From NCBI GenBank assembly GCA_003254885.1, contig QANT01007092.1:1-29861 (forward strand): 29,861 nt of DNA, written 5' to 3'. The notes beneath the pieces are model-generated. The model did no database searches. It had not been told where the DNA came from and saw only the letters and a program-made list of their open reading frames with translations. Origin of the DNA: Purshia tridentata. Its lineage: Eukaryota > Streptophyta > Magnoliopsida > Rosales > Rosaceae. The translations under genes were made by a program, and so were the position numbers. Shown piece by piece: positions 8,464 through 19,924 of the stretch (the first letter of the stretch is position 1; each line of letters begins with the position of its first letter).

Positions 8464-9480
8464 AGTGAAAGTCATGGTTTGTGATGGTTGAACGATGGTA
8501 GCAGCAGCAGCAAGATTCAAATGGGAGGTCTGATTTGGTGTAGGGTGTGATACATTAGAACCTTTACGTGACATAGTCCCTTGTTTCTTATGGCAATAGG
8601 CTTCTGTATGTCCGTCAAGATTGCAAAAATCACAATGATAAAGCTTCTTGTTCTTCTTGTGACAACGTGCTTCTGTATGACCGTCAAGATTGCAAAAATC
8701 ACAATGATAAGAAGGCCTCTGGGAGGATGAGTGTGCAACTGCCATTGCTGATTGTTCAAGAATAGGTGTAGAGACATGATGTAAAGAACGCTATCTTTCA
8801 TCTTGCAACAAGAGTGAGTATGCCTTATTCACAGTCCGTAAGGGATCCATGAGAAGGATGTTGCTCCTTATCGTTCCATAAGAGTCATTTAAACTCGCTA
8901 AAAACTGCATCAGATGCTTATCTTGCAAAAGATCATTTCGTGTTTTGACAACCCCACAAGAACAAGGAGATATTGTGGTGTATGAAGACAATTCATCCCA
9001 AAAACCTTTCAAAGCAGTGTAATAAGAGGCAATTGAAGAATTACCTTGCTTATGATTAGTAATGGAACAGTGAATCTCAAAAATGCGAGGGGCATTTTTT
9101 TGAGAAAAACGATCACGCAAATCATTCCAGACTTCTCGAGCTGTTTCTGAATAAATTACACTATTGGAAATTTCTAGTGAAAGAATGTTGACTATCCAAG
9201 AGAGAACCATGCTATTGCAACGAATCCATTGAGAAAAATGAGGCGATGTGGATGAGGGTTGCGTCATGGTTCCATCAATGAAACTAAGCTTGTTCTTGGC
9301 TTCTAATGCCATCTGAATGGCTCAACTCCAGCTGGGATAATTATCTCCCTATAATGGTTGAGAAACCAGAACAGTACCTGGATTGTTAGAATGGTGCAGA
9401 AACAAAGGTGAGGAGACTTCATATTCTATGGTTGTGAGCACAGATTTAGAACTCTCTTCGTTGGTGGTGGTCTCTACCAT
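8464..9480 (-). pseudogene. Ty1/copia gag, truncated, with three in-frame stops
   Basis: One frame runs from ATG (9478-9480) to the CACTA-like insertion at 8463, about 339 codons. It encodes a copia Gag of the UBN2/retrotran_gag type: an N-terminal GDNYPSW motif, AIQMALEAKNKLSFIDGT, EVWNDLRDRFSQKNAPRI, then the end of the core at DSYGTIRSNIL and two CX2CX4HX4C zinc knuckles (CDFCNLDGHTEARC and its near copy). Gag would form the cytoplasmic particle and bind element RNA. Stops at 9349-9351 (TAG), 9322-9324 (TGA) and 8791-8793 (TAG) each need only one base change from a sense codon, and no frameshift is seen. The PBS and LTR follow on the right, which fits the 5' end of the reverse-oriented element whose integrase is at 551-1690. 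Confidence 0.92.
8601..8711 (-). repeat. Duplicated zinc knuckle in copia gag
   Basis: A 42-bp stretch at 8601-8642 recurs at 8670-8711 with one mismatch. The period is 69 bp, exactly 23 codons, so the reading frame is kept and Gag gains a second CX2CX4HX4C knuckle. Confidence 0.9.
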
Positions 9481-9537
9481 TGTAATAGAGTGGAAAAAGA
9501 AAAATAGAGTAGTAGGTCTTGGATTAGAGTAGTAGAG

Positions 9538-9549
9538 GCTTTGATACCA
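9538..9549 (-). other. Primer-binding site of the copia element
   Basis: The minus strand reads TGGTATCAAAGC, one base different from the initiator Met tRNA complement TGGTATCAGAGC. It directly follows the LTR end ATCA in element orientation. Confidence 0.88.
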
Positions 9550-9685
9550 TGATAAAATATGGCAGAATGATTTTCGTTATGTGTATTTGTCTGTACAAGG
9601 ATTATACAAATATATAGTAATCATAAAAACTAGAAAGTATGTTGAATGTTTTCTTAGAACCAAATAAGTAACTCATTCTAAGTTT
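9550..9685 (-). mobile_element. 5' LTR of the copia element, 3' part only
   Basis: The LTR ends TATTTTATCA next to the PBS. In element orientation a TATA-like ACTATATATTTG lies at about 9608-9620 and probably marks the core promoter. Sequence resembling a different repeat begins near 9685, so the U3 part seems to be missing. The right limit is approximate. Confidence 0.6.
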
Positions 9686-10068
9686 ACTCGTAAGTGCACG
9701 AATCGCGGCGTAGCAAAGCATGCAAATAACGAGGTAGATCCCACGGGGAATAGGTAAACATTCATCAAACCAATTTAGCTTATTCACAACTTACACACAC
9801 GGCATGGGGGTTTAGATTTAGGTCAAAACTCACACACACACTTTTATGACATTGTTCAGCATTAGAATCCACCAAACTATTAATGATCAACTAATATGAT
9901 AACATGCAATTTTAAAAGACTACGAACATAAAGTTTGACTACCAAAGGTTTTGGCTATTTCCCTTTGGTGTTATACCTTCCTTATGCATGTACTAAGAGC
10001 TTATCGGGCCTACCCTAGCAAGTTAACGTGCATGTTCCTAGATAAACTAGGGCAATCACCCATGCAAG
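9686..10068. repeat. Unassigned dispersed-repeat-like stretch
   Basis: No gene is visible. The phrases GTGCACGAATCGCGGCG and GAGGTAGATCCCACGGGG resemble a motif I recall from plant dispersed repeats, but I cannot name the family. The family A element is inserted at its right edge. Confidence 0.35.
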
Positions 10069-13000
10069 TGTAAGACCCCGTACCTTCCAAAGTTGTTTTG
10101 AAAAGTTTTTAAAGGTTTTTGGGATTTTACTGGAGAAGTAAAACGTTTTTGGCGTTTTTCTAATTTTAAAACTTGACTTTAAACTTGGGGCAAAAGTTGA
10201 CTTTTAGTTCAAGCAAAGTTTTTGTGTTGACTTTGGGTTCGTTAGAAAGGTCTCATCCTCACGAGTTCGTAGACACGCAGCACGCGTCAAACGGAGTTAC
10301 GGTTTGGAAGTTACAGACATGTGAAGAGAGGGGCAAACTTGTAATTTTGAAAAGTTGTTTTTGAAAAGGCAAAACCAGCTTTTTCTCTCTCACTTTCTCT
10401 CTCCTCGTTCTCCCGCAGTCCCTCTCTCTCTCACGAGTTCCTTCCAGCCGCCACTATCACCGGTGAGTGGGGGCACGTCTGGCGGCGGCTGGGCTCGAGG
10501 TTGGGCTGGCCGTGCTCGCCTCCCTCCCTTCTTCCTTCCTTTGGTGGCGCCTCCCCATGAAACAGCCTGGAATGAGAAGATCAGTTTGCGCACAGTTGGT
10601 GTCACCGTCGGCGATCTCCTTTTTCCGGCGACGGCACGACCTCCCACCAGCCCAAAACGACTGCTCTCGTCAAGCTCGTCACAGTGGTGTGCTCCGATCA
10701 TCTGTTGGACCGCCGTGGGCGGCGGATAGAAGCTAGGTAGGCCGCGAGCTTCCTCTGCCATTTCCAGTTGTTTCCGGCCACTTTTGGTCGTCGACGCAGG
10801 TCTGAGTTTTGGTCCACTCGACCTCCTCTACGTCTCTGTGTAGCTTGTTTTTGACGTTAGTGAGTTTGGTTTTTGGTAGATTGACCACCGCGGGTCCCGC
10901 CGCGTGTGGTGGTTCCAGCGACTCCTTTTCTATGTTTTTGGCCTCGGTCCAATCACTTGAACCTGTGGGTGAGTTTTGTGTCACGCCCTGACCCTCGGGC
11001 ACGTGAAAAACAACTGAAAACTGGAAACTGTTTCCTGAAACTGTGGGCCCTTTTTTTGAAACTGTGAGCCATGAATATAAAATAATTTATTGAAAACAAC
11101 TGTAATTTACAAAAGCACATTTATAAAATCAAGCTGTAAAACCTTTTACATGAAAATCAAACTGTAAAACCAAGTTCTGAAATGCTGCTGGTTCCACTGC
11201 CTCGTTTTCTCTCCAATGCCTCCTCAACTTGCTTAACCTACAAAACCAAACCCTGCACCACAACCAATGGTGCACGGGGTTTAAACACAAACCCGATAAA
11301 CTCACTAGAGCTCGTATGAGTGAAAACTAACTGTAAACCTCAAATGAAACTCAATTAAAATAATCAAATCACAATCCTTAACTTGGTCACAACAATCCTT
11401 TAAACCCATCAAATTTACTGTGATCAGTAATACCTCAATTATCCTCAATTTAACCTCTAAACTGAAAATCACCTCGAAACAATCCACAAGATCCTTACTT
11501 GGGATCCAACTAGATCCTTCCATAACTTAGAGTCCTCAAGCATCCTTTAGATCCAACTTAATCCTCAATTAATACCCACTGATGCTCAAATCTCACTTAC
11601 TCCTTTAGCCTCAATTAACCTTTAGATTGTCAGGATTTCCAATCCTAATTCCGTACCCCCTTAAAGTGTTTCCGAACTGCCCTTCGTTGCTCCTTTGCTC
11701 GGATTCTAAAATTTGGCAGCACAACGGCATCGGAAATACAATTCCTGAGCCAAGTACCTGTTAAGACCAGACAAACCAACAAACAAGACAACGAAGTTCA
11801 CAACAGGTCCGTTAAACAACTGAAACGGGCGGGAACCACCACACACGGTGGCTGCCCGGTCCCAGAAAACAACCACAAAGTCCAAGAAACTCACCCACGG
11901 GTTCGGGTGATTGGCCTGAGGCCAAAAACCAAGGAAATGATCGCTGGTGCCGCCACACGTAGCGAGACCCACAGTGGTCAACGGTGGTCAACTGCACGAA
12001 AACTGAAACTCACGTTTAGCAAAAACAAACTACACAAGAACATAGAGTACGTTAAGTGGATCGATTCTCAAACCTGGGTCGACAATAAAAGTGGCCGAAA
12101 AAGGAAGAAAACTGCCGGAGAAGCCGTCGGCACACCCACCAACGATCTGCCGCCCACGGCGGTCCAACGGCTCAATCGAACCCACCAACCAGCTGGGCTC
12201 GACGAGGAGAGAAGATCTGGGCGGTCGCTTGGCCTCGTCGTCACCGGAAACGTCGAGATCGCCGTCGCGACTCCACTGTGCGCAAACTGGAGCTCGTGTT
12301 CTGGGCTGCTCTGGGCTGAACGACGGCCAAGGGGAGGAAGAGGAAGGAGACGCGAGCACGGCAAGTCGAAGCCCGGCCTCAGCCGCTGCCAGACGCGTCC
12401 TCACGCGCCGGTGGAAGGCGCGGCTGAAGAAGAAGTAGCGAGAGAGAGAGCCTTCGGGAGAGAGGAGAGAGAAACAAAGAAGTTTTTGGGGTTTTGGGCT
12501 TTTTGAAAGCAACTTTTCCAAAATTAAAAGTTTGCCCCTCTCTTCACACGTTCGTAACTTCCAAACCGTAGCTCCATTTGACGCGTGCTTCATGTCTACG
12601 AACTCGTGAGAATGAGAACTTTCTACAGAACCCAAAGTCAATGCAAAAACTTCACCCGAACAAAAAGTCAACTTTGGCTCAAGTTTAAAAGTCACACTTT
12701 AAAATTTGAAAAACACCCAAAACGTTTTACCTTTCCAGTAAAATCCCAAAAACCTTTAAAAAGCTTTTCAAAACAAATTTGGAAAGTACGGGGTGTTACA
12801 TTTTGGGTGAGTTTCTTGGACTTGTTGAGTGTTTTCTGCGGCCGGGCAGCCACCGTGCGTGGTGGTTCTCGCCCGTTTCAGTTGTTTGACGGACTGTTTG
12901 TGAACCCTGCTGTGTTGGTCGGTTGTCTGGTCTTAACAGGTACCTTGGCACGGGAATTAGTATTTCCGATGCCGTTGTGCTGCCGGATTTTAGAATCCGA

Positions 13001-13799
13001 GCGAAGGAGCCACGAAGGGTAGTTCAGTCTTTTCGTGTGGTACACTGTGAGTGAATTTAAGTTTAGTTAATTCCAGTTCAGTTACTTGTTTGGTTGGTTT
13101 GCTTGTTTGCTGTTTGCTGTTTGCTGTTTGCTAGTTAAGGGGGTACGAAATTAGGATTGGAGATTCCGAGGATTTAAAGGTTAATTGAGGTTAAAGGATT
13201 AAGTAAGAGTCTACGGCAATCAATGGTTATTATTGTGGATTAGTGAGTTCCAGTTGGAGAATTTAGATGGATTTCCAGGACAGGATCTTGTGGACTAACT
13301 CGAGGTGATTTTTAGTTTAAAGGGATTAATTGAGAATAATTGAGGTATTATGGATCACAGTGAATTTGATTGGTTGAGAGGATTGGTGACCGAGTTAAGG
13401 ATTGTGATTTCTGGTTTGTCGTTTGATTACGATTCGAGGCATTAAGGTGGTTCTTTATTTGATTATTTTAGTGATTTTCTAGTTTGAGGTTTTCAGTTAG
13501 TTTTCACTCATACGAGCTCTAGTGAGCTTACCAGGTTTGTGTTTAAACCCGGTGCACCTTTGGTTGGTTGCAAGGTTTGTTTTGTAGGTTAAGCAGACTA
13601 AGGAGGCAGTGGAGAGAAAACGAGGCAGTGGGACCAGCAGTGTTTTGAAACTTGGTTTTACAGCTTGGTTTTATAAATGTGCTTTTGTAAATTACAATTT
13701 TTTTTTTTAGTAAATTGTTTTATATTTATGGCTCACAGTTTCAAGAAACAGTTTTCAGTTTCAGTTGTTTTTCACGTTCCTGATGGTCGGAGCGTGACA
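10069..13799 (+). repeat. Left family A LTR, split by a nested solo LTR
   Basis: LTR sequence occupies 10069-10978 and 12806-13799; 12801-12805 is the second copy of the target duplication. It begins TGTAAGACCCCGTACC and ends GGTCGGAGCGTGACA. The U3 module is at about 10220-10345, followed by a CTCTCTC tract (10383-10435) and a GC-rich block. A GTTTGCT microsatellite lies near 13100-13130. Confidence 0.88.
10979..12800 (-). mobile_element. Nested solo LTR, family A, reverse
   Basis: It runs from TGTCACGCCCTGACCC to GGGGTGTTACA, an 1822-bp LTR in reverse orientation with no interior. Perfect duplications ttttg flank it (10974-10978 and 12801-12805). A solo LTR arises when the two LTRs of one element recombine and the interior is lost. 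Long antisense and sense frames across its GC-rich middle are not convincing genes. Confidence 0.93.
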
Positions 13800-13802
13800 G
13801 AA

Positions 13803-13814
13803 TGGTATCAGAGC
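13803..13814 (+). other. Primer-binding site of the family A element (initiator Met tRNA)
   Basis: TGGTATCAGAGC lies three bases after the LTR end GTGACA. It is an exact complement of the 3' end of plant initiator Met tRNA. Confidence 0.95.
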
Positions 13815-14800
13815 TAGACCGGCCGGAAGTGTGTGGATTGCAAGACCCAAGGACCAAGAGCCTTATGTGGGCGGCTGCGGGGCAGTGGCAAGCTACCAGG
13901 TGAGGTGAAGTGAGTGATCCCACACCGCCTGGAGCTGGAAAGGTGATGTTACATAAGAAAGAAAGTCAGGGAAAAACTACAGTTTCAGTAAAGCCAATTT
14001 GAAAAAAAAAATTGAAATTCCAAAGTATTTTCAGAAAAATGTTTTGATGTGAGCTATGAAAGTGTTTGGGAAAGTTTCTAGAAGTGTCTCTTTCACTGCC
14101 ATCTTCTCTCCTGCTCCTCAACAAGGTCAGAAAAGTTGAAGTGGTTTAAGAAAGGTTTGAAAGTTGGTGAGGTTGTTCAATGAGAATAGAGTTAGCTTGG
14201 TTAAGGTAAAAAGGGAGGTTAGTGGGTTGAACAGTTTCACCCTAGCGAGTTTAGTTTACGAGGTAGCAGAGTTACCAAGGAAGTAGCTAGGTAAGACCTA
14301 GGCTGTTGTCTTACGGACGTTCAGGGTTGTACTTTGGTGCTTTTTCTCGAGTTTAGGTCACTTTTGACCAGCTTATCGACAGTTGTCGTTGGCTTTCGAA
14401 GTTGTTCAGAGTCACGCAGCAAAAGCGTGGTGGGAGTTCAGAAGAAACAGAATCAGGAGTCACCGAGAGTTGTCGCAAGCTAGCTACTCGAACGAAGTGA
14501 AGACCTTGCGGGTTGTACCCGAAGGTTTCGGAGTATAGTTGCGAGAAGGACACTACAAGCTTGTGGCCGATAGTTCTCCAGTTAAGGCTTACGTGTTTCT
14601 TGCTTGTTTGTGTTTGTACTCAGTTTTGTTTTTCAGAAAGGTTGAAAAATGAGTTTCAATTTTGAAAAGGGTTTTGGTTTAAAAGAAAAAGTTTGAAAGA
14701 GCTTTCAGTTTTGACTTGTTGCTTGTGGTTGTTTGTTTGTGACTGTGAGAAGTCACTTCCTTGTTACTTTCCCTTGGGAATTTCGAGGACAAAATTCTTT

Positions 14801-14814
14801 AAAGGGGGGTAGGT
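14801..14814 (+). other. Polypurine tract of the family A element
   Basis: AAAGGGGGGTAGGT directly precedes the right LTR (TGTAAGACC at 14815) and follows TTTCGAGGACAAAATTC, the typical Ty3/gypsy pre-PPT sequence. Confidence 0.93.
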
Positions 14815-17800
14815 TGTAAGACCCCGTACCTTCCAAAGTTGCTTTGAAAAGTTTTTAAAGGTTTTCGGGATTTTACCTGAGAAGTAAAACGTTTTTGGCG
14901 TTTTTCTAATTTTAAAACTTAACTTTAAACTTGGGGCAAAAGTTGACTTTTAGTTCAAGCAAAGTTTTTGCGTTGACTTTGGGTTCGTTAGAAAGGTCTC
15001 GTCCTCACGAGTTCGTAGACACGCAGCACGCGTCAAACGGAGTTACGGTTTGGAAGTAATAGACATGTGAAGAGAGGGGCAAACTTATAATTTTGAAAAC
15101 TTGTTTTTAAAAAGGCAAAACCAGCTTTTTCTCTCACTTTCTCTCTCTTCCCTCTCCCGCAGTCCCTCTCTCTCTCTCGCAAGTTCCCTCCAGCCACCAC
15201 TGTCACCGGCGCGTGGGGGCGCATCCGGCGACAGCAGGGCTCTGGGTTGGGCTGGCCATGCTCGCCTCCCTTCCTTCTTCCTTCCCTTGGTGGCGACTCC
15301 CCCTGAAACAGCCCGGAATGAGAAGACCATGTCGCGCACAGTCAGTGTTCCGTCGACGATCTCCTTTTTCCGGTGATGGCGCGACTTCCCACCAGCCCAA
15401 AAAGACTCCTCTCGTCGAGCCCGTCACAGTGGTGTGCTCCGATCATCCGTTGGACCGCCGTGGGCAGCGGATCGAAGTTAGGTAGGCCGCGAGCTTCCTC
15501 TGCCATTTCCAGCTGTTTCCGGACACTTTTGGTTGTCGACGCAGGTCTAAGTTTTGGTCCATTCGACCTCTTCTACATCTCTGTGTAGCTTGTTTTTTAT
15601 GTTAGTGAGTTTGGTTTTTGGCAGGTTGACCACCGTTTGTAACACCCTATACCTTCCAAAGCTGTTTTGAAAAGCTTTTTAAAGGTTTTTGGGATTTTAT
15701 TGGAAAGGTAATATGTTTTGGGCGTTTTTCGAATTTTAAGTTGATTTTAAGGGGGCAAAAGTTGACTTTTTGTTCGGGCAAAGTTTTGGTTTTGACTTTG
15801 GGTTCATTAGAAAGGTCTCGTTCTCACGAGTTCGTAGACACAAAGCACGCGTCAAACGGAGCTACGGTTTGGAAGTTACGGACGTGTGAAGAGAGGGACA
15901 AACTTGTAATTTTGGAAAGTTGGTTTTTAAAAAGGCACAGAAACCCAGTTTTGCATCAGTTTCTCTCTCCTCCCTCTCCCGAATGCTCTCTCTCCCTTGC
16001 GACCCCTCTCTCCAGCCGTGACTTTCGTCGGCGCGTGGGGGCGCGTCCGGCGGTGGTTGAGGCCGATCTTTGGCTCGCCGTGCTCGCATCCCTCCCCTCT
16101 TCCTTCCCGTGGTGGCGCCTCCCCCTGAAGCAGCCCAGAACACAAGTTGCCGGCCACACACAATCGGTGTCTACTGCCGACGATCTCCCTTTTCGGCGAC
16201 GTCGAGGCTCAGCGACCGCCCAGATCTTCTCACCTCGATGAGCCCAGTTGATTGGTGTGCTCTGATTGTCTGTTGGACCACCGTGGACGGCGGATCGACG
16301 TTGAGCAGGCCAGTGGCTTTTCGGCCATTTTTCTTCCTTTTCCGGCCACTTTTGGCCGTCGACCCAGGTTAGAGTTTTGGTCCCCTCCACGTACTCTACG
16401 TGCCTGTGTAGTTTGTTCTAGCTAAACGTGAGTTTAGTTTTGTGTAGTTGACCGCCATTGACCACTGTGGGTCCCACTACGTGTGGTGACGCCAGCGACC
16501 CGTTCCTTGGTTTTTGGCCTCCGGCCAACCACCCGAACCTGTGGGTAAGTTTGGGTGAGTTTCCTTGACTTTATGTGTGTTTTTCGGGGTCGGGCAGCCA
16601 CCGTGTGTGGTGGTTCCCGCCCGTTTCAGTTATTTAACGGACCTGTTGTGAACTCTGTTGTTTGTTGGTTGGTTGTCTGGTCTTAGCAGGTACACTTGGC
16701 TCGGGAATTGTATTTCAGATGCTGTTGTGCTGCCGAACTTTGGAATCCGAGCAAAGGAGCCACGAAGGGCAATTTGGTCTTTTCATGCAGAACACTGTGA
16801 GTGAACCTAAGTTCAGTTAATTTCAATTCAGTCAGTTTACTTGCTTGTTTTGTGTGCTTTGTGTGATTGGTTGCTGTTTGCTAGTTAAGGGGGTACGGAA
16901 TTAGGATTGGAAATCCCGACAGTTTAAAGGTTATTTGAGGTTAAAGGTTTAAGTAAGATATTGGAGTATCAGTGGGTATTAATTGAGGATTGAGTTGGAT
17001 TTTAAGTAAGGATCAGTGGTTATTGTTCGAGGATTAGTGAATTCCAGTTGAAGAATTTAGTTGGATTCCAGGTCAAGATCTTGTGGACTATTTCGAGGTG
17101 ATTTTCAGTTTAGAGGTTAAATTGAGGATAATTGAGGTATTACTGATCACAGTGAAATTGATTGGTTTAGAGGATTTGGTGATCAGGTTAAGGATTGTGA
17201 TTTCTGGTTTGTGAACTGATTGTGATTCGAGGCATTAAGGTGGTTCTTTATTTGATTATTTTAATTGAGTTTAATTTGAGGTTTCCAGTTAGTTTTCATT
17301 CATACAAGCTCTAGTGAGCTAACCGGGTTTGTGTTTAAACCCGGTGCACCTGTGGTTGGGTGCAGGGTTTGTTTTGCAGGTTAAGCAGGCTGAGGAGGCA
17401 GTGGAGAGAAGACGAGGCACTGGGACCAGTAGCATTTTAGAACTTGGTTTTACAGTTTGATTTTTATGTAAAGGGTTTTGTTAAATATAGTTGTTTTTCA
17501 GTAATTATTTTATATTCATGGCTCACAGTTTCAGAAAACGGCCCACATTTTCAGGAAACAGTTCCAATTTACAGTTTTTTTTCACGTGCCCGAGGGTCGA
17601 GGCGTGACACCGTTGATCACAGCGGGTCCCGCTACGTGTGGTGGTTCCAACGACTCATTTTTTGTGTTTTTGGCCTTGTTCCAATCACCCGAACCTGTGG
17701 GTGAGTTTTGGGTGAGTTTCTTGGACTTGTTGAGTGTTTTCTGGGGCAGGGCAGCCACCGTGCGTGGTGGTTCCCGCCCGTTTCAGTTGTTTGACGGACT

Positions 17801-18737
17801 GTTTGTGAACCCTGCTGTGTTGGTTGGTTGTCTGGTCTTAATAGGTACCTTGGCACGGGAATTGGTATTTCCGATGCCGTTGTGCTGTCGGATTTTAGAA
17901 TCCGAACGAAGGAGCCACGAAGGGTAGTTCGGTCTTTTCGTGTGGTACACTGTGAGTGAATTTAAGTTCGGTTAATTCCAGTTCAATTGCTTGTTTGGTT
18001 GGTTTGCTTGTTTGCTGTTTGCTGTTTGCTAGTTAAGGGCGTACGGAATTAGGATTGGAGATTCCGAGGATTTAAAGGTTAATTGAAGTTAAAGGATTAG
18101 GTAAGAGTCTTCGGCAATCAGTGGCTATTATTGAGGATTAGTGAGTTCCAGTTGGAGAATTTAGATGGATTTCCAGGACAGGATCTTGTGGACTAACTCG
18201 AGGTGATTTTTAGTTTAAAGGGATTAATTGAGGATAATTGAGGTATTACGGATCACAATGAATTTGATTCGTTGAGAGGATTGGTGACCGAGTTAAGGAT
18301 TGTGATTTCTAGTTTGTCGTTTGATTACGATTTGAGGCATTAAGGTGGTTCTTTAGTTGATTATTTTACTAATTTTCTAGTTTGAGGTTTTCAGTTAATT
18401 TTCACTCATACAAGCTCTAGTGAGCTTACCGGGTTTGTGTTTAAACCCGGTGCACCTTTGGTTGGGTGCAGTGTTTGTGTTGCAGGTTAAGCAGACTAAG
18501 GAGGTAGTGGAGAGAAGACGAGGCAGTGGGACCAGCAGTGTTTTGGGACTTGGTTTTACAACTTGGTTTTATAAATGTGCTTTTGTAAATTACAATTGTT
18601 TTTTTAGTAAATTGTTTTATATTCATGGCTCACAGTTTCAAAAAAAGGGCTCAGAGTTTCAGAAAACAATTTACAGTTTTAGAAAACAATTTTCAGTTTC
18701 AGTTGTTTTTCACGTGCCCGAGGGTCGGGGCATGACA
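14815..18737 (+). repeat. Right family A LTR, split by a nested solo LTR
   Basis: LTR sequence occupies 14815-15637 and 17615-18737, with 17610-17614 the second copy of the target duplication. It ends GGGTCGGGGCATGACA. The sequence GACCACCGTT before the insertion continues at GATCACAGCGGGTCC after it, which shows that the two parts belong together. Confidence 0.9.
15638..17609 (+). mobile_element. Nested solo LTR, family A, forward
   Basis: The 1972-bp LTR begins TGTAACACCCTATACC and ends GGGTCGAGGCGTGACA. Perfect duplications ccgtt flank it (15633-15637 and 17610-17614). It contains the U3 module near 15780-15905 and the double hairpin near 17310-17345. Confidence 0.95.
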
Positions 18738-19397
18738 TAAGAGTCATTAAGTTCCATGAAGATGTTAAACACACAGACCCTTTTTCCAACCAAATGTATA
18801 CGACGCTGTCATGCGAATACTATTACCACAACCGTTGCTTAAGTGGCTGCTTGTTACTTCTAAAATTGTCATCCTTTTGAGCTTATTCAATTTTATAACA
18901 ATCAATAGATGCTTTATCCCTAAGGTGGCCAATCTTAAAGACTCTACAACTAGTACCATTTAATTAGGTAATAGGATTTTATGTAAGTACCATTATCATA
19001 AATTATACGAAACCATAATTCAAGCATTGAACACAAATGGAGGCTTCATCACTAACTTAACAATGTATAAAAGTAACTAAGACATGCACATGAAAATAAA
19101 ATATTTAATTACATAAACAAACTGCCAATCCATGTTCAAGATTTGAATTAACACCTAAAAATAATAAAGCAACAAAAAAATCATGAGAAAAGGATGAAAG
19201 AAACCACAAAGAAGTCACGGCAAGGCAAGGCGCCTTGCAACAAGGCTTAGGGCAGCAAGGGGTGTCACGGCCTCCTTCTCTCCTTGGCTTGCTTGCAGCA
19301 CACTCTCTCTTTCTCTCTAAAAGTATAAAATTCTGAACTTTGGGTGTGAAAGCCAATTTTGCTTGATTGCTTCCTTTCAAATAATGAGGAGAGGAGG

Positions 19398-19408
19398 CCT
19401 TTATATAG
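19398..19408 (-). promoter_or_regulatory. Candidate TATA box on the minus strand
   Basis: The minus strand reads CTATATAAAGG, a good plant TATA match, with a purine-rich AGAGAGAAAGAGAGAG stretch about 85-115 bp downstream as in many plant 5' leaders. No downstream gene is identified, so an LTR promoter is the likeliest reading. Confidence 0.45.
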
Positions 19409-19671
19409 AAGTAAGGAGGTGCTGATTCCTTGGCCTCCAAGGACTTGATTTGCGGCAAAGAAGGAATTAGAATTAAGGTTTCCTTGCACATGGACTTGCG
19501 GCAAAGGCTTCACTTAAGCCCATGTGCTTGCGGCTCCCCCTTGCATGCATGTGGGTTTCCTCCTTTGGTCCATGCGCATGCTACCTTAGGCCCATTCCTC
19601 TTGTGATGTTGACTTGAGCCCATTGACTTGAAGAAACTTCTAGAACCCTTTGACTTTGACCAAGCATTCCT

Positions 19672-19924
19672 TGGCCCCACTAGGAAACTTTGTCCAACTA
19701 GGGTTAGGTTTTCCTAGTCCAACTAGGATTAGGTTTTCCTAGTCCTACTAGAATTTCCCTTTCCAGTCCAACTAGGGTTTACTTTTCCTAGTCCCACTAG
19801 GATTTCACATTTCTGGCCCTGGAAATTGATGGTTTTCCTAGTTTGACTAGGATTCCTTGTTTGAGTAAAATTTCAGCTTTCCTAGTTCCATCAGAATTTC
19901 TTCAGTTTTCCTAGTTTGATCAGG
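19672..19924. repeat. Nine degenerate palindromic CCTAGTNNNACTAGG units
   Basis: Units centred near 19680, 19697, 19719, 19743, 19770, 19794, 19843, 19886 and 19916 match all or half of CCTAGTNNNACTAGG. Spacing is near 25 bp or about twice that, so it is a decayed minisatellite whose unit is self-complementary. Confidence 0.7.

Larger units (their letters stand above)
13800..14814 (+). other. Non-coding interior of the family A element
   Basis: This 1015-bp region between LTRs is homologous along its length to the TRIM interior (5801-6853, reversed), for instance at the PBS flank, at CCTAGGCTGTTG and at AGCGTGGTGGGAGTTCA. No open frame shows gag, protease, RT or integrase motifs. Conservation of the interior between two elements with very different LTR sizes suggests cis-acting roles such as packaging or dimerisation. 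Confidence 0.8.
10069..18737 (+). mobile_element. Non-autonomous family A retrotransposon with nested solo LTRs
   Basis: The structure is LTR (10069-13799, interrupted), PBS 13803-13814, interior 13800-14814, PPT 14801-14814, LTR (14815-18737, interrupted). Without the nested copies the LTRs are about 1904 and 1946 bp. Over roughly 290 bp compared by eye (12806 and 17713 onward) they are about 95% identical. The interior has no gag or pol, so this is a LARD-type element with Ty3/gypsy-like PBS and PPT. Flanks are gcaag on the left and taaga on the right, not a duplication, so an end may have mutated or the element may be a recombinant of two insertions. Confidence 0.85.

Noticed and set aside
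18765..18959. Possible copia gag remnant right of the family A element
   Set aside because: A shared 13-bp word (ATAAGAGTCATT plus one base) with copia gag near 8879 and a weak zinc-knuckle-like stretch are not enough; the frames do not continue as gag.
19225..19238. Perfect 14-bp palindrome GCAAGGCGCCTTGC
   Set aside because: A single short palindrome among CAAGG repeats; chance or local repetition explains it.
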